64,000 nucleotides of DNA from Halomonas sp. A11-A (GCF_003182195.1 NZ_QGTM01000005.1:110073-174072), one strand, 5' to 3'. Positions 22,000 through 32,068 are shown, counted from the stretch's first letter. A program made the numbers and translations. The notes: generated by a model from the letters alone, not told the origin.

Positions 22000-23778
22000 C
22001 TACTCCTTGAGGGAATAGTACCGCTCGATGGCGCCCCGCGTGATGATACCGGAAATCCGCTTCTGTTTCGGGCGGTTGCCATGCTCCACGTAGAGCGCAT
22101 CCACCGCCTGATCGTGGAGTCGCTCGAAGGCCTCGGAGAGGGTCGCCTGCAGGTGGATGGGCGCCAGCTCCAGGCGCAGGCCGGGAATCTCCAGCAGGTC
22201 GATGAGCGCCGCCTCTTCTCCCTCACCGTCCCCGTCCTCCGCTCGCGGCTCCGACTCGGCCTCCATCAGCCAGCGCGCCAGGTCGGCGGCCTTCAATGCC
22301 AGCACCGGCTTGTCGTCGCTGGAGCGTTCGATCAGGACCCAGATGGGGTTGCGGGTCAGCAGCGCCCGAGCGCGCTCCCGCGTCACCATGCGCGGCGTGC
22401 GCTCCAGGCTGCGCTCCATGACCGCCGGCACCGAGACCCGGGAGAGCGCCTGCATCAGCGGCTGCTGCAGCGGGTGCAGGCCATGGCGGGTCGCACTGAT
22501 GAAGAAGCCGTCGCAGCGGCACAGCTGCCGCGAGGTGAGCCCGGAGACCACCACCGCCAGCATGCCGGGGAGGATGATGTTGGGATTGTGGGTCAGCTCC
22601 AGCAGGGCCATCAGCGCCGCCAGCGGCGCCTGCAGCACCGCCCCCATCATCGCCGCCATGCCGAGCATCGCATAGACCCCCGGATCGGCGCCCCGCCCGG
22701 GCCAGATCCAGCCGCCGAGCAGCCCCATCAGCGCCCCCGCCGCCGCGCCGATCACCAGCACCGGGCCGATGATGCCGATCGGAATGCCGCTGGCCACGGT
22801 GATCGCCGTCAGCAGCAGCTTGGCCACCACCAGCGCCAGCAGCACGTCCACCGCCAGGTCCCCGGTCAGCGAAGCACTCAGGCTGTCATAGCCGATGCCC
22901 TGCACCTCGGGGTACCACCAGGCCACGCCGGCGGTGGCCACGGCCACCAGCGAAAGGCGCAGCCACACCGGCAGCCCCTTGATCCATTCGCTGCGCGCCA
23001 CGTGGATGAAGAGCCCCGCCAGCAGGCCGATCACCAGCGCCGTCACCACCAGCCAGGGCAGGTTGGAGAGGGAGCCCAGGCTCACCGTGGGCACCTGAAA
23101 GGCCGGCTCGGAGCCGTAGACCAGCTGGGCCACCAACGCTCCCATGGTGGAGGCCAGGATGACCGGCATGAAGCCGGCGATGGTGTACTCCATCATCACC
23201 ACTTCCATGGCGAAGATGACCCCGGCGATGGGGGTATTGAAGGAGGCGGAGATACCGGCGGCGGTACCGCAGGCGACCAGCACCCGCAGGCTGTTGTGGG
23301 GCAGGCGCAGCTGCTGGCCAAGGCCGCTGGAGGCCGCCGCCCCGAGGTGGATCGCCGGCCCCTCGCGGCCGGCGGAGAGGCCGCCGAGCACCGTGACCAC
23401 GCCGACCCACCACTGGTTGAGCCAGTTGCGCAGAGGAAAGCGCCCCTGGTGGTAGGTGAGCCGTTCCATCACGTGGCCAACACCCAGCTTGCGGGCCTTC
23501 TCGGGCTGGCGCCACAGGAAGACCCCGACGAGGATCACCGCCAGGATCGGCAGGACCGCGCGCACCTGGGGCGATAGCCCCTCGAAGGCCTCGGGATCGC
23601 CACCGGGCATGAAGGCCAGGGCGCCGAGGTCGATCAGCAGCCGGAAGCCGACCATGAAGCCCCCGGTGATCAGCCCCGACACCACCCCCAGCACGCAGAG
23701 CTGGGGGAGGGCGTCGACGCTGGCCAGGCGCTGGCGGAAGCCCTCCAGGCTTAAGTCCGGCAGTGAGAAACGCGGCAC
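22000..23778 (-). CDS. ClC-family chloride channel/transporter with C-terminal CBS domains
   Basis: ClC protein of about 592 residues: a membrane core of many helices up to about residue 420, then a cytoplasmic CBS pair. The gating-glutamate motif [10 protein letters not shown] is intact. The first selectivity motif, GSGIP in E. coli ClC, reads GVGHV here, so anion selectivity may differ from the model exchanger. Start taken at a GTG with AGGAA upstream (23778); a GTG at 23817 would add 13 residues. Monocistronic, divergent from argC. Confidence 0.85.
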   Translation of the reverse strand: MPRFSLPDLSLEGFRQRLASVDALPQLCVLGVVSGLITGGFMVGFRLLIDLGALAFMPGGDPEAFEGLSPQVRAVLPILAVILVGVFLWRQPEKARKLGVGHVMERLTYHQGRFPLRNWLNQWWVGVVTVLGGLSAGREGPAIHLGAAASSGLGQQLRLPHNSLRVLVACGTAAGISASFNTPIAGVIFAMEVVMMEYTIAGFMPVILASTMGALVAQLVYGSEPAFQVPTVSLGSLSNLPWLVVTALVIGLLAGLFIHVARSEWIKGLPVWLRLSLVAVATAGVAWWYPEVQGIGYDSLSASLTGDLAVDVLLALVVAKLLLTAITVASGIPIGIIGPVLVIGAAAGALMGLLGGWIWPGRGADPGVYAMLGMAAMMGAVLQAPLAALMALLELTHNPNIILPGMLAVVVSGLTSRQLCRCDGFFISATRHGLHPLQQPLMQALSRVSVPAVMERSLERTPRMVTRERARALLTRNPIWVLIERSSDDKPVLALKAADLARWLMEAESEPRAEDGDGEGEEAALIDLLEIPGLRLELAPIHLQATLSEAFERLHDQAVDALYVEHGNRPKQKRISGIITRGAIERYYSLKE

Positions 23779-23840
23779 GGCGAGGTTCCTGTTCGTCCAT
23801 TGACAGGGCCGACACACCTATCCTCGGCTATCGAGGGGCG

Positions 23841-23935
23841 CCGGGGACAGGTCGTAGAGGAGGTCCTATGCCAGGGATGGCATCGGTAGCGCCCAGGGAG
23901 GGGTTCACAGCGCCTCCTCGAAGACCTGTCGCCGG
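23841..23935 (+). repeat. 95-bp structured interspersed repeat, copy A
   Basis: Between the ClC gene and argC. Outer arms CCGGGGACAGGTC (23841-23853) and GACCTGTCGCCGG (23923-23935) pair in 12 of 13 positions; an inner GAGGAGG/CCTCCTC stem and a hairpin ATGCCA-GGGA-TGGCAT lie within. Copy B downstream of argC has the same length and order, but different, still complementary arms. Confidence 0.85.
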
Positions 23936-24059
23936 ATCAGCCCCGAGAGACGACCTATGCCGGCAGCAGACAGGGACCGGCTGGGTCGGCCCCTGCTTTC
24001 TTGTGTATCATATTCCTCACAACCGAGCCCAGCCCAGGGCCAAGCGGAAGGAGGTCAAC

Positions 24060-25094
24060 GTGATCAAGGTCGGAATCGTCGGTGGCACCGGGTATACCGG
24101 CGTCGAACTGCTCAGGCTGCTGGCTCAGCACCCCGAGGTGGAGGTGGAGGCCATCACCTCCCGCTCCGAGGCGGGCATGGGGGTCGCCGAGATGTACCCC
24201 AACCTGCGCGGCCACTACGACACCCTGGCCTTCAGCGAGCCGGATGCCGACCGCCTTGGCGCCTGCGACGCCGTCTTCTTCGCCACCCCCCACGGCGTGG
24301 CCCATGCCCTGGCCGGCGAACTGCTCGAGCGCGGCACCCGGGTGATCGACCTCTCCGCGGATTTCCGCCTGCGCGACGCCGCGGAGTGGGCCGAGTGGTA
24401 CGGCCAGCCCCACGGCGCCCCGGCGCTGCTGGGCGAGGCGGTCTACGGCCTGCCCGAGGTCAACCGCGACAGGATCCGCCAGGCGCGCCTGATCGCCGTG
24501 CCCGGCTGCTACCCCACCGCCGTGCAGCTCGGCCTGCTGCCGCTGCTCGAGGCCGGCCTGATTGATGCCGGCCATATCATTGCCGACTGCAAGTCTGGCG
24601 TCACCGGCGCGGGCCGCGGCGCCAAGGTGCCCTCGCTGCTGGCCGAGGCCAGCGAGTCCATGAAGGCCTATGGGGCCACCGGCCACCGCCACCTGCCCGA
24701 GATCCGCCAGGGCCTGGGCGACGCCGCCGGTTCGCCGATCGGGCTCACCTTTGTGCCCCACCTGACGCCGATGATCCGCGGCATCCACGCCACCCTCTAC
24801 GGCCGCCTCACCGGCGAGCCGGGCGACCTGCAGGCGCTCTTTGAGCAGCGCTTCGAAGGCGAGCCCTTCGTCGACGTGATGCCCGCCGGCAGCCACCCCG
24901 AGACCCGCAGCGTCAAGGGCGCCAACCTATGCCGCCTCGCCGTGCACCGCCCGGGCAACGGCGATACCGTGGTGGTGCTGGCGGTGATCGACAACCTGGT
25001 CAAGGGCGCCTCCGGCCAGGCGATCCAGAACCTCAACCTGATGTTCGGCTTCAACGAGAAGGCCGGCCTCGCCGCCCCGGCGCTGATGCCCTGA
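24060..25094 (+). CDS. argC: N-acetyl-gamma-glutamyl-phosphate reductase
   Basis: Third enzyme of arginine synthesis (344 residues), reducing N-acetylglutamyl phosphate to the semialdehyde with [15 protein letters not shown] is the dinucleotide-binding N-terminus, VPGCYPTA carries catalytic Cys150, and GHRHLPEI and [10 protein letters not shown] are family motifs. Starts at GTG 24060 with a strong GGAAGGAGG site. Framed by two copies of a 95-bp repeat and followed by erpA with its own promoter. Confidence 0.96.
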   Translation: MIKVGIVGGTGYTGVELLRLLAQHPEVEVEAITSRSEAGMGVAEMYPNLRGHYDTLAFSEPDADRLGACDAVFFATPHGVAHALAGELLERGTRVIDLSADFRLRDAAEWAEWYGQPHGAPALLGEAVYGLPEVNRDRIRQARLIAVPGCYPTAVQLGLLPLLEAGLIDAGHIIADCKSGVTGAGRGAKVPSLLAEASESMKAYGATGHRHLPEIRQGLGDAAGSPIGLTFVPHLTPMIRGIHATLYGRLTGEPGDLQALFEQRFEGEPFVDVMPAGSHPETRSVKGANLCRLAVHRPGNGDTVVVLAVIDNLVKGASGQAIQNLNLMFGFNEKAGLAAPALMP

Positions 25095-25120
25095 TCCCAC
25101 TCACCCGAACATTGAGGGTG

Positions 25121-25215
25121 CCAAGGGGAGGTCGCAGAGGAGGTCCTACGCCAGGGATGGCGTCGGTAGCGTACAAGGAGGTAATCACAGCGCCTCCTCG
25201 TAGACCTCCCCTTGG
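25121..25215 (+). repeat. 95-bp structured interspersed repeat, copy B
   Basis: Between argC and erpA, same orientation and length as copy A. Outer arms CCAAGGGGAGGTC (25121-25133) and GACCTCCCCTTGG (25203-25215) pair perfectly. The central part is close to copy A, but the inner hairpin is ACGCCA-GGGA-TGGCGT, a compensated T-A to C-G exchange. Confidence 0.88.
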
Positions 25216-25241
25216 GATAGCCCGAGTGACCTGTCGAAAAG

Positions 25242-25271
25242 TTGACCAATTTGCTGGGGATTGGGGATAAT
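25242..25271 (+). promoter_or_regulatory. Promoter of erpA
   Basis: -35 TTGACC at 25242-25247, 18-bp spacer, -10 GATAAT at 25266-25271, about 40 bases upstream of erpA. Confidence 0.65.
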
Positions 25272-25310
25272 GACCGGTCGAATTCTCCGTTTCCCCCGAG
25301 GGAGCTCTCC

Positions 25311-25664
25311 ATGAGCGGTGCCGAATCCTTTGTTCCCACGCCCCTGCTGCTCTCCGACAGCGCCAGGACGCGGCTCCAGTCGCTGATCGAGGAGGAGGGC
25401 AACCGTCAGCTCAAGCTGCGGGTCTACGTGACCGGCGGCGGCTGCTCGGGCTTCCAGTACGGCTTCGATTTCGCCGAGGAGGTCGCCGAGGATGACACCG
25501 TCATCGAGTTCGGCGACGTCGCCCTGGTGGTCGACCCGCTCTCCTACCAGTACTTGGTAGGCTCCACCGTGGACTTCGAGGAGGGGCTGGCCGGCGCCCG
25601 CTTCCTGGTCCAGAACCCCAACGCCACCACCACCTGTGGCTGCGGCGCCTCCTTCATGGTGTGA
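25311..25664 (+). CDS. erpA: Iron-sulfur cluster insertion protein ErpA
   Basis: A-type Fe-S carrier of 117 residues that delivers clusters to apoproteins, including IspG/IspH in E. coli. The three ligand cysteines are present: Cys45 in [11 protein letters not shown] and Cys109/Cys111 in the C-terminal [10 protein letters not shown]. The length is that of ErpA and its N-terminal [11 protein letters not shown] fits. Single gene with its own promoter. Confidence 0.93.
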   Translation: MSGAESFVPTPLLLSDSARTRLQSLIEEEGNRQLKLRVYVTGGGCSGFQYGFDFAEEVAEDDTVIEFGDVALVVDPLSYQYLVGSTVDFEEGLAGARFLVQNPNATTTCGCGASFMV

Positions 25665-25788
25665 CGCCGCCTCCCCGGCGTGCGTGACACGGCGGACGTG
25701 AGAGACCCCGACTTGACGCTCTGGAGCATTCTCGCCAAGGTTGAACAGGCGAGACCCACCAGATAAAGACTCAATAACGGGGAATCTC

Positions 25789-26577
25789 ATGAAAAGATCC
25801 GCTTGTGTTGCACCTTTCCTGAAGCAATCTGCACTGGCCGCCGCCCTGGCGCTGGGCCTCGGCGCGGCCGGTTCGGCGCTGGCCGACACGCCCCGCGTCA
25901 ACGTGGTCACCGACCCCAGCTTCGTGCCCTTCGAGATGATGGATCCCGAGACCGGCGAGATGATCGGCTTCGACATGGACATCATCAACGAGGTGGCCGA
26001 GCGGGCCGGTTTCGAGATCAACCTGACTACCATGGAGTTCGCCGGCATCATCCCGGCGGTGCAGACCGGCAGCCAGGAGATCGCCATCGCCGGGATCACC
26101 ATCACCGAGGAGCGCGCCCAGATCGTCGACTTCTCGGACCCCTACTACGACTCCGGCCTGCAGATCATCGTGCGTGCCGACAACGACAGCGTCGAGTCCA
26201 TCGAGGATCTCGAGGGCATGTCCATCGCCACCCGCATCGGCTCCACCAGCTATGACTTCCTCCAGGCGCAGCTGGGCGATCGCGCCGACATCACCCCCTA
26301 CCCGGGCAACAGCGACATGTACATGGCGCTGCTCGGCCGCAACGTGGATGCCGCCTTCTACGACGCCCCCAACGTCGCCTACTTCTCGCAGACCCGCGGC
26401 GAGGGCCGTACCAAGGTAGTAGGCCCCCTCTACGAGGGCCAGCAGTACGGCATCGTCTTCCACAAGGGCAGCCAGTGGGTCGAGCCCGTCAACGAGGCCC
26501 TGGCCGAGATGCGTGAGGATGGCACCTACGCCGAGATCTACAAGAAGTGGTTCGGTGAGGCCCCCTCGGAGGAGTGA
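25789..26577 (+). CDS. Polar amino-acid ABC transporter, periplasmic binding protein (GlnH/HisJ family)
   Basis: Family 3 solute-binding protein (262 residues). A signal peptide with hydrophobic core LAAALALGLGAAG and cleavage after ALA at about residue 32 exports it to the periplasm. The following VVTDPSFVPFEMMDPETGE, GFDMDIINEVAERAG and TITEERAQIVDFSDPYY are typical ligand-binding segments. It should capture glutamine or another polar amino acid and hand it to the permease and ATPase encoded next. A hairpin in the 111-base gap probably lowers downstream expression relative to this gene. Confidence 0.88.
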   Translation: MKRSACVAPFLKQSALAAALALGLGAAGSALADTPRVNVVTDPSFVPFEMMDPETGEMIGFDMDIINEVAERAGFEINLTTMEFAGIIPAVQTGSQEIAIAGITITEERAQIVDFSDPYYDSGLQIIVRADNDSVESIEDLEGMSIATRIGSTSYDFLQAQLGDRADITPYPGNSDMYMALLGRNVDAAFYDAPNVAYFSQTRGEGRTKVVGPLYEGQQYGIVFHKGSQWVEPVNEALAEMREDGTYAEIYKKWFGEAPSEE

Positions 26578-26625
26578 ACCGGGCGCGCCCTGAACCCTCG
26601 TCGTGACGCGACGACGAGTTGAACA

Positions 26626-26666
26626 GCGGGGCCGGGCGGTAGCACCTCCCGGCCCCGCCTCGTTTT
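26626..26666 (+). terminator. Attenuating hairpin between binding protein and permease
   Basis: GCGGGGCCGGG / CCCGGCCCCGC stem followed by CTCGTTTT. Such partial terminators after a binding-protein gene are common and keep that protein in excess. Confidence 0.75.
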
Positions 26667-26688
26667 CAGCCATCCCGGAGAAACGCCC

Positions 26689-27360
26689 GTGGACGTGACC
26701 TTTCAATTCGACTGGGCGGCGGCGTTCCGCTCCATCCCGCACCTGCTGCCCGGCATTCCCTGGACCCTGCTGATCTCCTTCGGCGGTCTGGCCATCGGCT
26801 TCGTGATCGGCATCGTCTTCGGCCTGATGCGGATCAGCCCGTCGCGCCTGCTGCGCTGGCCGGCGATCCTCTATATCGAGGTATTCCGCGGCACCCCCAT
26901 CCTGGTGCAGGTGCTGTTTATCTTCTACGGCCTGCCCCAGCTGCTGGGCGGCCCCATCAACGCCCTGACCGCCGGCATCGCCGCCATCGCGGTCAACTCC
27001 GGCGCCTACATCTCGGAGGTGGTGCGCGGCGGGGTGCAGTCCATCGAACGCGGCCAGCGCGAGGCCTCGCTGTCGCTGGGGCTCTCCCGTACCCAGACCT
27101 TCCGCTACGTGATCTGGCCCCAGGCCTTTCGCCGCATGATCCCGCCCCTGGGCAACCAGGGCATCATCAGCATCAAGGACACCTCGCTGTTCTCGGTGAT
27201 CGGCGTGGGCGAGCTGGTCCGCCAGGGGCAGATCTACATCGCCACGACCTTCACCGCCCTGGAGGTCTACTTCATGGTGGCCCTGATGTATCTGGCCATC
27301 ACCTGGAGCCTGTCGCTGCTGCTGCGCCAGCTGGAAAAGCGCGGCCTGGTCGGACAATAG
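26689..27360 (+). CDS. Polar amino-acid ABC transporter permease (GlnP/HisM family)
   Basis: Inner-membrane permease of 223 residues with about five helices. The sequence FRGTPILVQVLFIFYGLP and the EAA loop (GQREASLSLGLSRTQTFRYVIWPQAFRRMIPP) that docks to the ATPase are typical of HisMQ-type permeases. Start is GTG 26689 with CGGAG upstream. A single permease gene implies a homodimer. Followed 12 bases later by the ATPase. Confidence 0.92.
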   Translation: MDVTFQFDWAAAFRSIPHLLPGIPWTLLISFGGLAIGFVIGIVFGLMRISPSRLLRWPAILYIEVFRGTPILVQVLFIFYGLPQLLGGPINALTAGIAAIAVNSGAYISEVVRGGVQSIERGQREASLSLGLSRTQTFRYVIWPQAFRRMIPPLGNQGIISIKDTSLFSVIGVGELVRQGQIYIATTFTALEVYFMVALMYLAITWSLSLLLRQLEKRGLVGQ

Positions 27361-27372
27361 AGGGAGCCCCCC

Positions 27373-28140
27373 ATGACACAGAATGACAAGGCGACCGCTC
27401 CCATCGTGCGCATGGAGAAGGTCAACAAGTACTTCGGCGACCTTCACGTGCTCAAGGAGATCGACCTCGAGGTGACCCCCGGCGAGGTGGTCGTGATCAT
27501 CGGCGCCAGCGGCTCGGGGAAATCCACGCTGATCCGCTGCATCAACGGCCTGGAGGAGTTCCAGGCGGGCCATATCGAGGTGGACGGCAACGAGCTGACG
27601 CCCCACGGCAAGAGCAGCCGTGCGCTGCAGCGGATCCGCACCGAGGTCGGCATGGTGTTCCAGCAGTTCAACCTCTTTCCCCACCTCAGCGTGCTGGACA
27701 ACGTCATCCTCGCCCCGATGAAGGTGCGCGGCTGGAGCCGCGCCGACGCCGTGGAGACCGCCGAGCGGCTGCTGGCCCGGGTCGGTATCAGCGACCAGGC
27801 CGCCAAGCACCCCAGCCAGCTCTCCGGCGGCCAGCAACAGCGCGTGGCCCTGGCCCGCGCCCTGGCCATGGAGCCACGCCTGATGCTCTTCGACGAGCCC
27901 ACCTCGGCGCTGGACCCGGAGATGATCGGCGAGGTGCTCGATGCCATGCGCGAGCTGGCGCGGGAGGGCATGACCATGATCATCGTCACCCACGAGATGG
28001 GCTTCGCCCGGGAGGTCGCCGATCGGGTGATCTACATCCACAAGGGGGAGATCGCCGAGCAGGCACCGCCGGAGCAGATCTTCGACCGCCCCGCCGACGA
28101 GCGCACCCGAAGCTTCCTGGCCCGGGTCCTCAAGCACTGA
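27373..28140 (+). CDS. Polar amino-acid ABC transporter ATP-binding protein (GlnQ family)
   Basis: ABC ATPase of 255 residues that powers the preceding permease. Walker [11 protein letters not shown]-loop [11 protein letters not shown], signature LSGGQQQR, Walker B LMLFDEP followed by TSALDPE, and switch histidine in [11 protein letters not shown] are all intact. Last gene of the three-gene transporter operon, followed by a strong terminator. Confidence 0.94.
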   Translation: MTQNDKATAPIVRMEKVNKYFGDLHVLKEIDLEVTPGEVVVIIGASGSGKSTLIRCINGLEEFQAGHIEVDGNELTPHGKSSRALQRIRTEVGMVFQQFNLFPHLSVLDNVILAPMKVRGWSRADAVETAERLLARVGISDQAAKHPSQLSGGQQQRVALARALAMEPRLMLFDEPTSALDPEMIGEVLDAMRELAREGMTMIIVTHEMGFAREVADRVIYIHKGEIAEQAPPEQIFDRPADERTRSFLARVLKH

Positions 28141-28160
28141 CATCGCCCCTTGGAACCGGA

Positions 28161-28193
28161 AAGCCCCTGTCGGCATCGACAGGGGCTTTTTTT
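28161..28193 (+). terminator. Terminator of the amino-acid ABC transporter operon
   Basis: AAGCCCCTGTCG / CGACAGGGGCTT hairpin with a short loop and a run of seven Ts, 20 bases after the ATPase stop. Confidence 0.93.
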
Positions 28194-28197
28194 CGCC

Positions 28198-28607
28198 TGT
28201 GGATAGAATTTTCTCCATCGAGGCCGATCAGTGCTATAGGGCCCGTGCCAGAGCGGGTCGTGGATAAGGAGGCCGGTTGTTCACAGCCGCGGGCACAAGA
28301 CCGGTACCCAGCGGTGGACAAGCCGTGCAGGCCTCCCCCTGTGGGCAAGTCGCCATTCCATCCACAGGCTCGGGACGGCATGTGCGCAGGCAGTCACCCT
28401 CTTGTCCTGCCTTTTGTCAACAATGCAGTTGTTTGATAATAAAGGGATTCCATGGCTTATCCACGGAAACTGTCCACACCAGTAGTTACTACCACAACAG
28501 AACTTCTCTCTTTATATCTTGATATTTAATGTTGGGAAGGTGGTGGGTCGTGGAGCAACGGACAGCGCGTGGAAAACCCTGACGATTACCCACAGGGGGT
28601 TTATACT
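28198..28607. other. DnaA-box cluster upstream of mnmG (second origin-like region)
   Basis: Non-coding stretch with many one-mismatch DnaA boxes: 28198-28206 (TGTGGATAG), 28259-28267 (CGTGGATAA), 28457-28465 (TTATCCACG), 28470-28478 (CTGTCCACA) and 28586-28594 (TTACCCACA). AT-rich tracts lie at about 28427-28445 and 28495-28532. E. coli oriC lies beside mnmG, so this may be the origin, a secondary origin or a DnaA-binding regulatory region. A -10-like TATACT at 28602-28607 with a CTGACG 17 bases upstream may be the mnmG promoter. Confidence 0.55.
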
Positions 28608-28665
28608 GCCGGGCTGATTTCATCCCCGACCGGAAGACGGCGCCGCGGCGCCAACGAGGTGCACC

Positions 28666-30570
28666 TTGGATTACCCTGACCGCTTTGACGTCATCGTCAT
28701 CGGCGGAGGCCATGCCGGAACCGAAGCCGCCCTGGCCTCCGCCCGCATGGGCTGTCAGACCCTGCTGCTGACCCACAACATCGAGACCCTGGGGCAGATG
28801 TCCTGCAATCCCGCCATCGGTGGGATCGGCAAGAGTCATCTGGTCAAGGAGATCGATGCGCTGGGTGGCGCCATGGCCATGGCCACCGATCTCGGCGGTA
28901 TCCAGTTCCGCGTGCTCAACGCCCGCAAGGGTCCCGCGGTACGGGCCACCCGGGCCCAGGCGGATCGGGTGCGCTACAAGGCGGCGATCCGCGGCATGCT
29001 GGAGAACCAGCCCAACCTGACGCTCTTCCAGCAGGCCGCCGGCGACCTGATCGTCGAGGGCGACACCGTCCGCGGCGTGGTCACCGAGACCGGGATCCGC
29101 TTCCTCGGCGAGACCGTGGTGCTGTGTACCGGCACCTTCCTCGGCGGGGTGATCCATATCGGCCTCGAGCAGAGCCGCGGCGGCCGCGCCGGCGACCCGC
29201 CCTCCAATCGTCTCGCCGAGCGCCTGCGCGCCCTGCCGTTCCGGGTCGACCGCCTCAAGACCGGCACCCCGCCCAGGCTGGATGCACGCAGCCTCGACTT
29301 CTCGGTACTCGAAGAGCAGCCCGGTGACACCCCCACCCCGGTGATGTCCTTCCTGGGCAGTCGGGCCCAGCACCCGCGCCAGGTGAGCTGCCATATCGCC
29401 CACACCAATGCGCGCACCCACGAGATCATCTTCGCCAACCTCGACCGCTCGCCGATGTACTCCGGCGTCATCGAGGGCGTCGGGCCGCGCTACTGCCCCT
29501 CCATCGAGGACAAGGTGCACCGCTTCGCCGACAAGGCGAGCCACCAGGTCTTTATCGAGCCGGAGGGGCTGGATACCCACGAGCTCTACCCCAACGGCAT
29601 CTCCACCTCGCTGCCCTTCGACGTGCAGCTCGAGGTGGTGCGCTCGATCAGGGGGCTGGAGAACGCCCATATCACCCGGCCCGGCTACGCCATCGAATAC
29701 GATTTCTTCGACCCGCGGGACCTGAAGCACTCGCTGGAGACGAAATTCATCCACAACCTGTTCTTCGCCGGGCAGATCAACGGCACCACCGGCTACGAGG
29801 AGGCCGGCGCCCAGGGGCTGCTGGCGGGGCTCAACGCCGCCCGGCGGGCCAAGGGGCTGGCGGCCTGGTGGCCGCGCCGCGACGAGGCCTACCTCGGGGT
29901 GCTGGTGGACGACCTGATCACCCTGGGGACGAAGGAGCCCTACCGCATGTTCACCTCCCGGGCCGAGTACCGGCTGCTGCTGCGGGAGGACAACGCCGAC
30001 CTGCGCCTGACCGAGGCGGGCCGCGAGCTGGGGCTGGTGGACGAGACCCGCTGGGCCGCCTTCAGCGCCAAGCGCGAGGCGATCGACGCCGAGAGCGCCA
30101 GGCTCCGTGCCAGCTGGGTGCAGCCCGGCACGGCGGCCGCCGAGGCCGTGGCCGAGAAGACCGGCAAGGCGCTCTCCCGGGAGTACAGCCTGATGGACCT
30201 GCTCAAGCGTCCGGAGCTCGGCTATGACGATGTCGCCGCTCTGCCCGGTCTGCCGGGCGAGCCGGTGGCCGATGAAAGCGTCGCCGAGCAGGTGCAGATC
30301 CAGGCCAAGTACCAGGGCTATATCGACCGTCAGCAGGAGGAGATCGACCGGCTCAAGCGCCACGAGGCCACCCCCCTGCCGCTGGATCTCGATTACGCGC
30401 GGGTCGAGGGGCTCTCCCACGAGATTCGCCAGAAGCTCGCCGAGGCGAAGCCGGCGACCCTGGCCCAGGCCTCGCGCATCTCCGGGGTCACCCCGGCGGC
30501 GGTCTCGATCCTGCTGATCCATCTCAAGAAGCGGCGCCTGCTCGACGACCACAGGGCGGCCAGCGCATGA
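28666..30570 (+). CDS. mnmG: tRNA uridine-5-carboxymethylaminomethyl modification enzyme MnmG
   Basis: FAD-dependent partner of MnmE (634 residues). The N-terminal FAD motif [19 protein letters not shown], the following [23 protein letters not shown] and GTFLGG are diagnostic. It begins with TTG 28666 after ACGAGGTG; the N-terminus [18 protein letters not shown] matches E. coli. Its stop overlaps the rsmG start (ATGA). The usual neighbour mnmE is 14 kb upstream in this genome. Confidence 0.96.
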   Translation: MDYPDRFDVIVIGGGHAGTEAALASARMGCQTLLLTHNIETLGQMSCNPAIGGIGKSHLVKEIDALGGAMAMATDLGGIQFRVLNARKGPAVRATRAQADRVRYKAAIRGMLENQPNLTLFQQAAGDLIVEGDTVRGVVTETGIRFLGETVVLCTGTFLGGVIHIGLEQSRGGRAGDPPSNRLAERLRALPFRVDRLKTGTPPRLDARSLDFSVLEEQPGDTPTPVMSFLGSRAQHPRQVSCHIAHTNARTHEIIFANLDRSPMYSGVIEGVGPRYCPSIEDKVHRFADKASHQVFIEPEGLDTHELYPNGISTSLPFDVQLEVVRSIRGLENAHITRPGYAIEYDFFDPRDLKHSLETKFIHNLFFAGQINGTTGYEEAGAQGLLAGLNAARRAKGLAAWWPRRDEAYLGVLVDDLITLGTKEPYRMFTSRAEYRLLLREDNADLRLTEAGRELGLVDETRWAAFSAKREAIDAESARLRASWVQPGTAAAEAVAEKTGKALSREYSLMDLLKRPELGYDDVAALPGLPGEPVADESVAEQVQIQAKYQGYIDRQQEEIDRLKRHEATPLPLDLDYARVEGLSHEIRQKLAEAKPATLAQASRISGVTPAAVSILLIHLKKRRLLDDHRAASA

Positions 30571-31217
30571 CCCAAGCGGATGCAAGGGTCGAGGCACGTC
30601 TCGACCAGGGGCTCGAGCGGCTGGGGATCGCCGTGGACGCCGAGCAGCGTCGCCGCCTGCTGGCGCTGGTCGGCCTGTTGCACAAGTGGAACCGCGCCTA
30701 TAACCTCACCGCGGTACGCTCGCCCGAGGAGATGGTCGCTCGCCACCTGCTGGACAGCGCCGCCGTGCTGCCCTTCGTGACGGGCCCCACCCTGCTCGAT
30801 GTGGGGGCCGGACCCGGCTTTCCCGGCCTGGTGCTGGCGATCCTCCGGCCGGAGCTCGCCGTCAGCCTGCTCGACAGCAACGGCAAGAAGGTGCGCTTCC
30901 AGCGCCAGGCGGTGATGGAGCTGGGCCTGACCAATGTCACCCCGGTGCAGGCCCGGGTCGAGGCCTTCGAGGGGTGCTTCGACCAGGTGATCTCCCGGGC
31001 CTTCGCCAGCCTCGGCGACTTCGTCGCCCTGACGCTGCCGCTGGTGGCCCCCGGCGGCCAGTGGCTGGCCATGAAGGGCCCGGCGGTGGATGACGAACTG
31101 GCCGGCGTGCCGGAGGGCGTGGTGCCGGTCGCCCGGCACGCCCTCGAGGTGCCCTTCGAGGTCGGCAGCCGGCTGCTGGTGGTCCTCGAGCACCAGGCCG
31201 ATGGCTCGCGCCCATGA
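30567..31217 (+). CDS. rsmG: 16S rRNA (guanine(527)-N7)-methyltransferase
   Basis: SAM methyltransferase of 216 residues that modifies G527 of 16S r[30 protein letters not shown] is the family N-terminus and [13 protein letters not shown] the SAM-binding loop. Overlaps mnmG by four bases and is followed after 31 bases by parA, the standard mnmG-rsmG-parA-parB order. Confidence 0.95.
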   Translation: MTQADARVEARLDQGLERLGIAVDAEQRRRLLALVGLLHKWNRAYNLTAVRSPEEMVARHLLDSAAVLPFVTGPTLLDVGAGPGFPGLVLAILRPELAVSLLDSNGKKVRFQRQAVMELGLTNVTPVQARVEAFEGCFDQVISRAFASLGDFVALTLPLVAPGGQWLAMKGPAVDDELAGVPEGVVPVARHALEVPFEVGSRLLVVLEHQADGSRP

Positions 31218-31248
31218 CAACCCGCGTTTCCCAGCAAGGGAGTTGCCC

Positions 31249-32019
31249 GTGACCAAGATCATCGCCTTGACCAACCAGAAGGGTGGCGTCGGCAAGACCA
31301 CCACCGCGGTCAACCTCGCCGCCAGCCTGGCGGCGCTGGATCGCCGCGTGCTGCTGGTGGACCTCGACCCCCAGGGGCATGCCACCATGGGCAGCGGGGT
31401 GGACAAGCATGAGCTGGACGGCAGCGTGCTGGACGTGCTGCTGGGCGACCGCGGTGCCATCGAGGTGATCCTCGACTGTCCCGAGGCGGGCTATGCGCTG
31501 CTGCCGGGCAACGGCGACCTCACCGCCGCCGAAGTGGCGCTGCTCGACCGCGAGGCCGGACGCGAGCGCTGCCTGGAGCGGGCGCTGGCCGATGTGGCCG
31601 GCGAATACGACGTGGTGCTGATCGACTGCCCGCCGTCGCTCAACATGCTCACCGTCAACGGCCTCACCGCGGCCCACGGGGTGCTGATCCCGCTGCAGTG
31701 CGAGTTCTACGCCCTGGAGGGGCTCTCGGCGCTGCTCGATACCGTCGAGCAGATCAAGGACAGCGTGAATCCGCAGCTCGAGGTCTACGGCATCCTGCGC
31801 ACCATGTTCGATGCCCGCAACAGCCTGACTCGCGACGTCACCAAGCAGCTGCGCGACTACTTCGGCGATACCCTGCTCAAGGCCACCATTCCGCGCAACG
31901 TGCGGGTGGCCGAGGCGCCCAGCCACGGCCTGCCGGTGACCAAGTATGCCCGCTTCTCGCGGGGCAGCCAGGCCCACCGGGTGCTGGCCAAGGAACTGAT
32001 TCGCCGGCTGTCGCTGTGA
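31249..32019 (+). CDS. parA: Chromosome partitioning ATPase ParA (Soj)
   Basis: Deviant-Walker ATPase of 256 residues; NQKGGVGKTTT at the N-terminus is the signature P-loop and VLLVDLDPQGHAT and VLIDCPPSL follow. It forms DNA-bound gradients that move ParB-parS complexes to daughter cells. Starts at GTG 31249 with AAGGGAG upstream. Pairs with parB; five parS sites lie at 2597-6615. Confidence 0.95.
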   Translation: MTKIIALTNQKGGVGKTTTAVNLAASLAALDRRVLLVDLDPQGHATMGSGVDKHELDGSVLDVLLGDRGAIEVILDCPEAGYALLPGNGDLTAAEVALLDREAGRERCLERALADVAGEYDVVLIDCPPSLNMLTVNGLTAAHGVLIPLQCEFYALEGLSALLDTVEQIKDSVNPQLEVYGILRTMFDARNSLTRDVTKQLRDYFGDTLLKATIPRNVRVAEAPSHGLPVTKYARFSRGSQAHRVLAKELIRRLSL

Positions 32020-32068
32020 CGACAGTGCGGTGCGCCCATGCCGTAACCGCTGTGATGAGGGAGTGTCG

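Noticed and set aside
21883..23577. Plus-strand open frame of 564 codons over the ClC gene
   Set aside because: Histidine/arginine/glutamine-rich shadow; the minus-strand ClC protein has clear motifs.
25771..28218. Antisense open frame of 815 codons over the ABC transporter genes
   Set aside because: Shadow of the three transporter genes; composition is repetitive and no domain is recognisable.
28489..30597. Antisense open frame of 702 codons over mnmG
   Set aside because: Shadow frame caused by high GC; mnmG on the plus strand is unambiguous.
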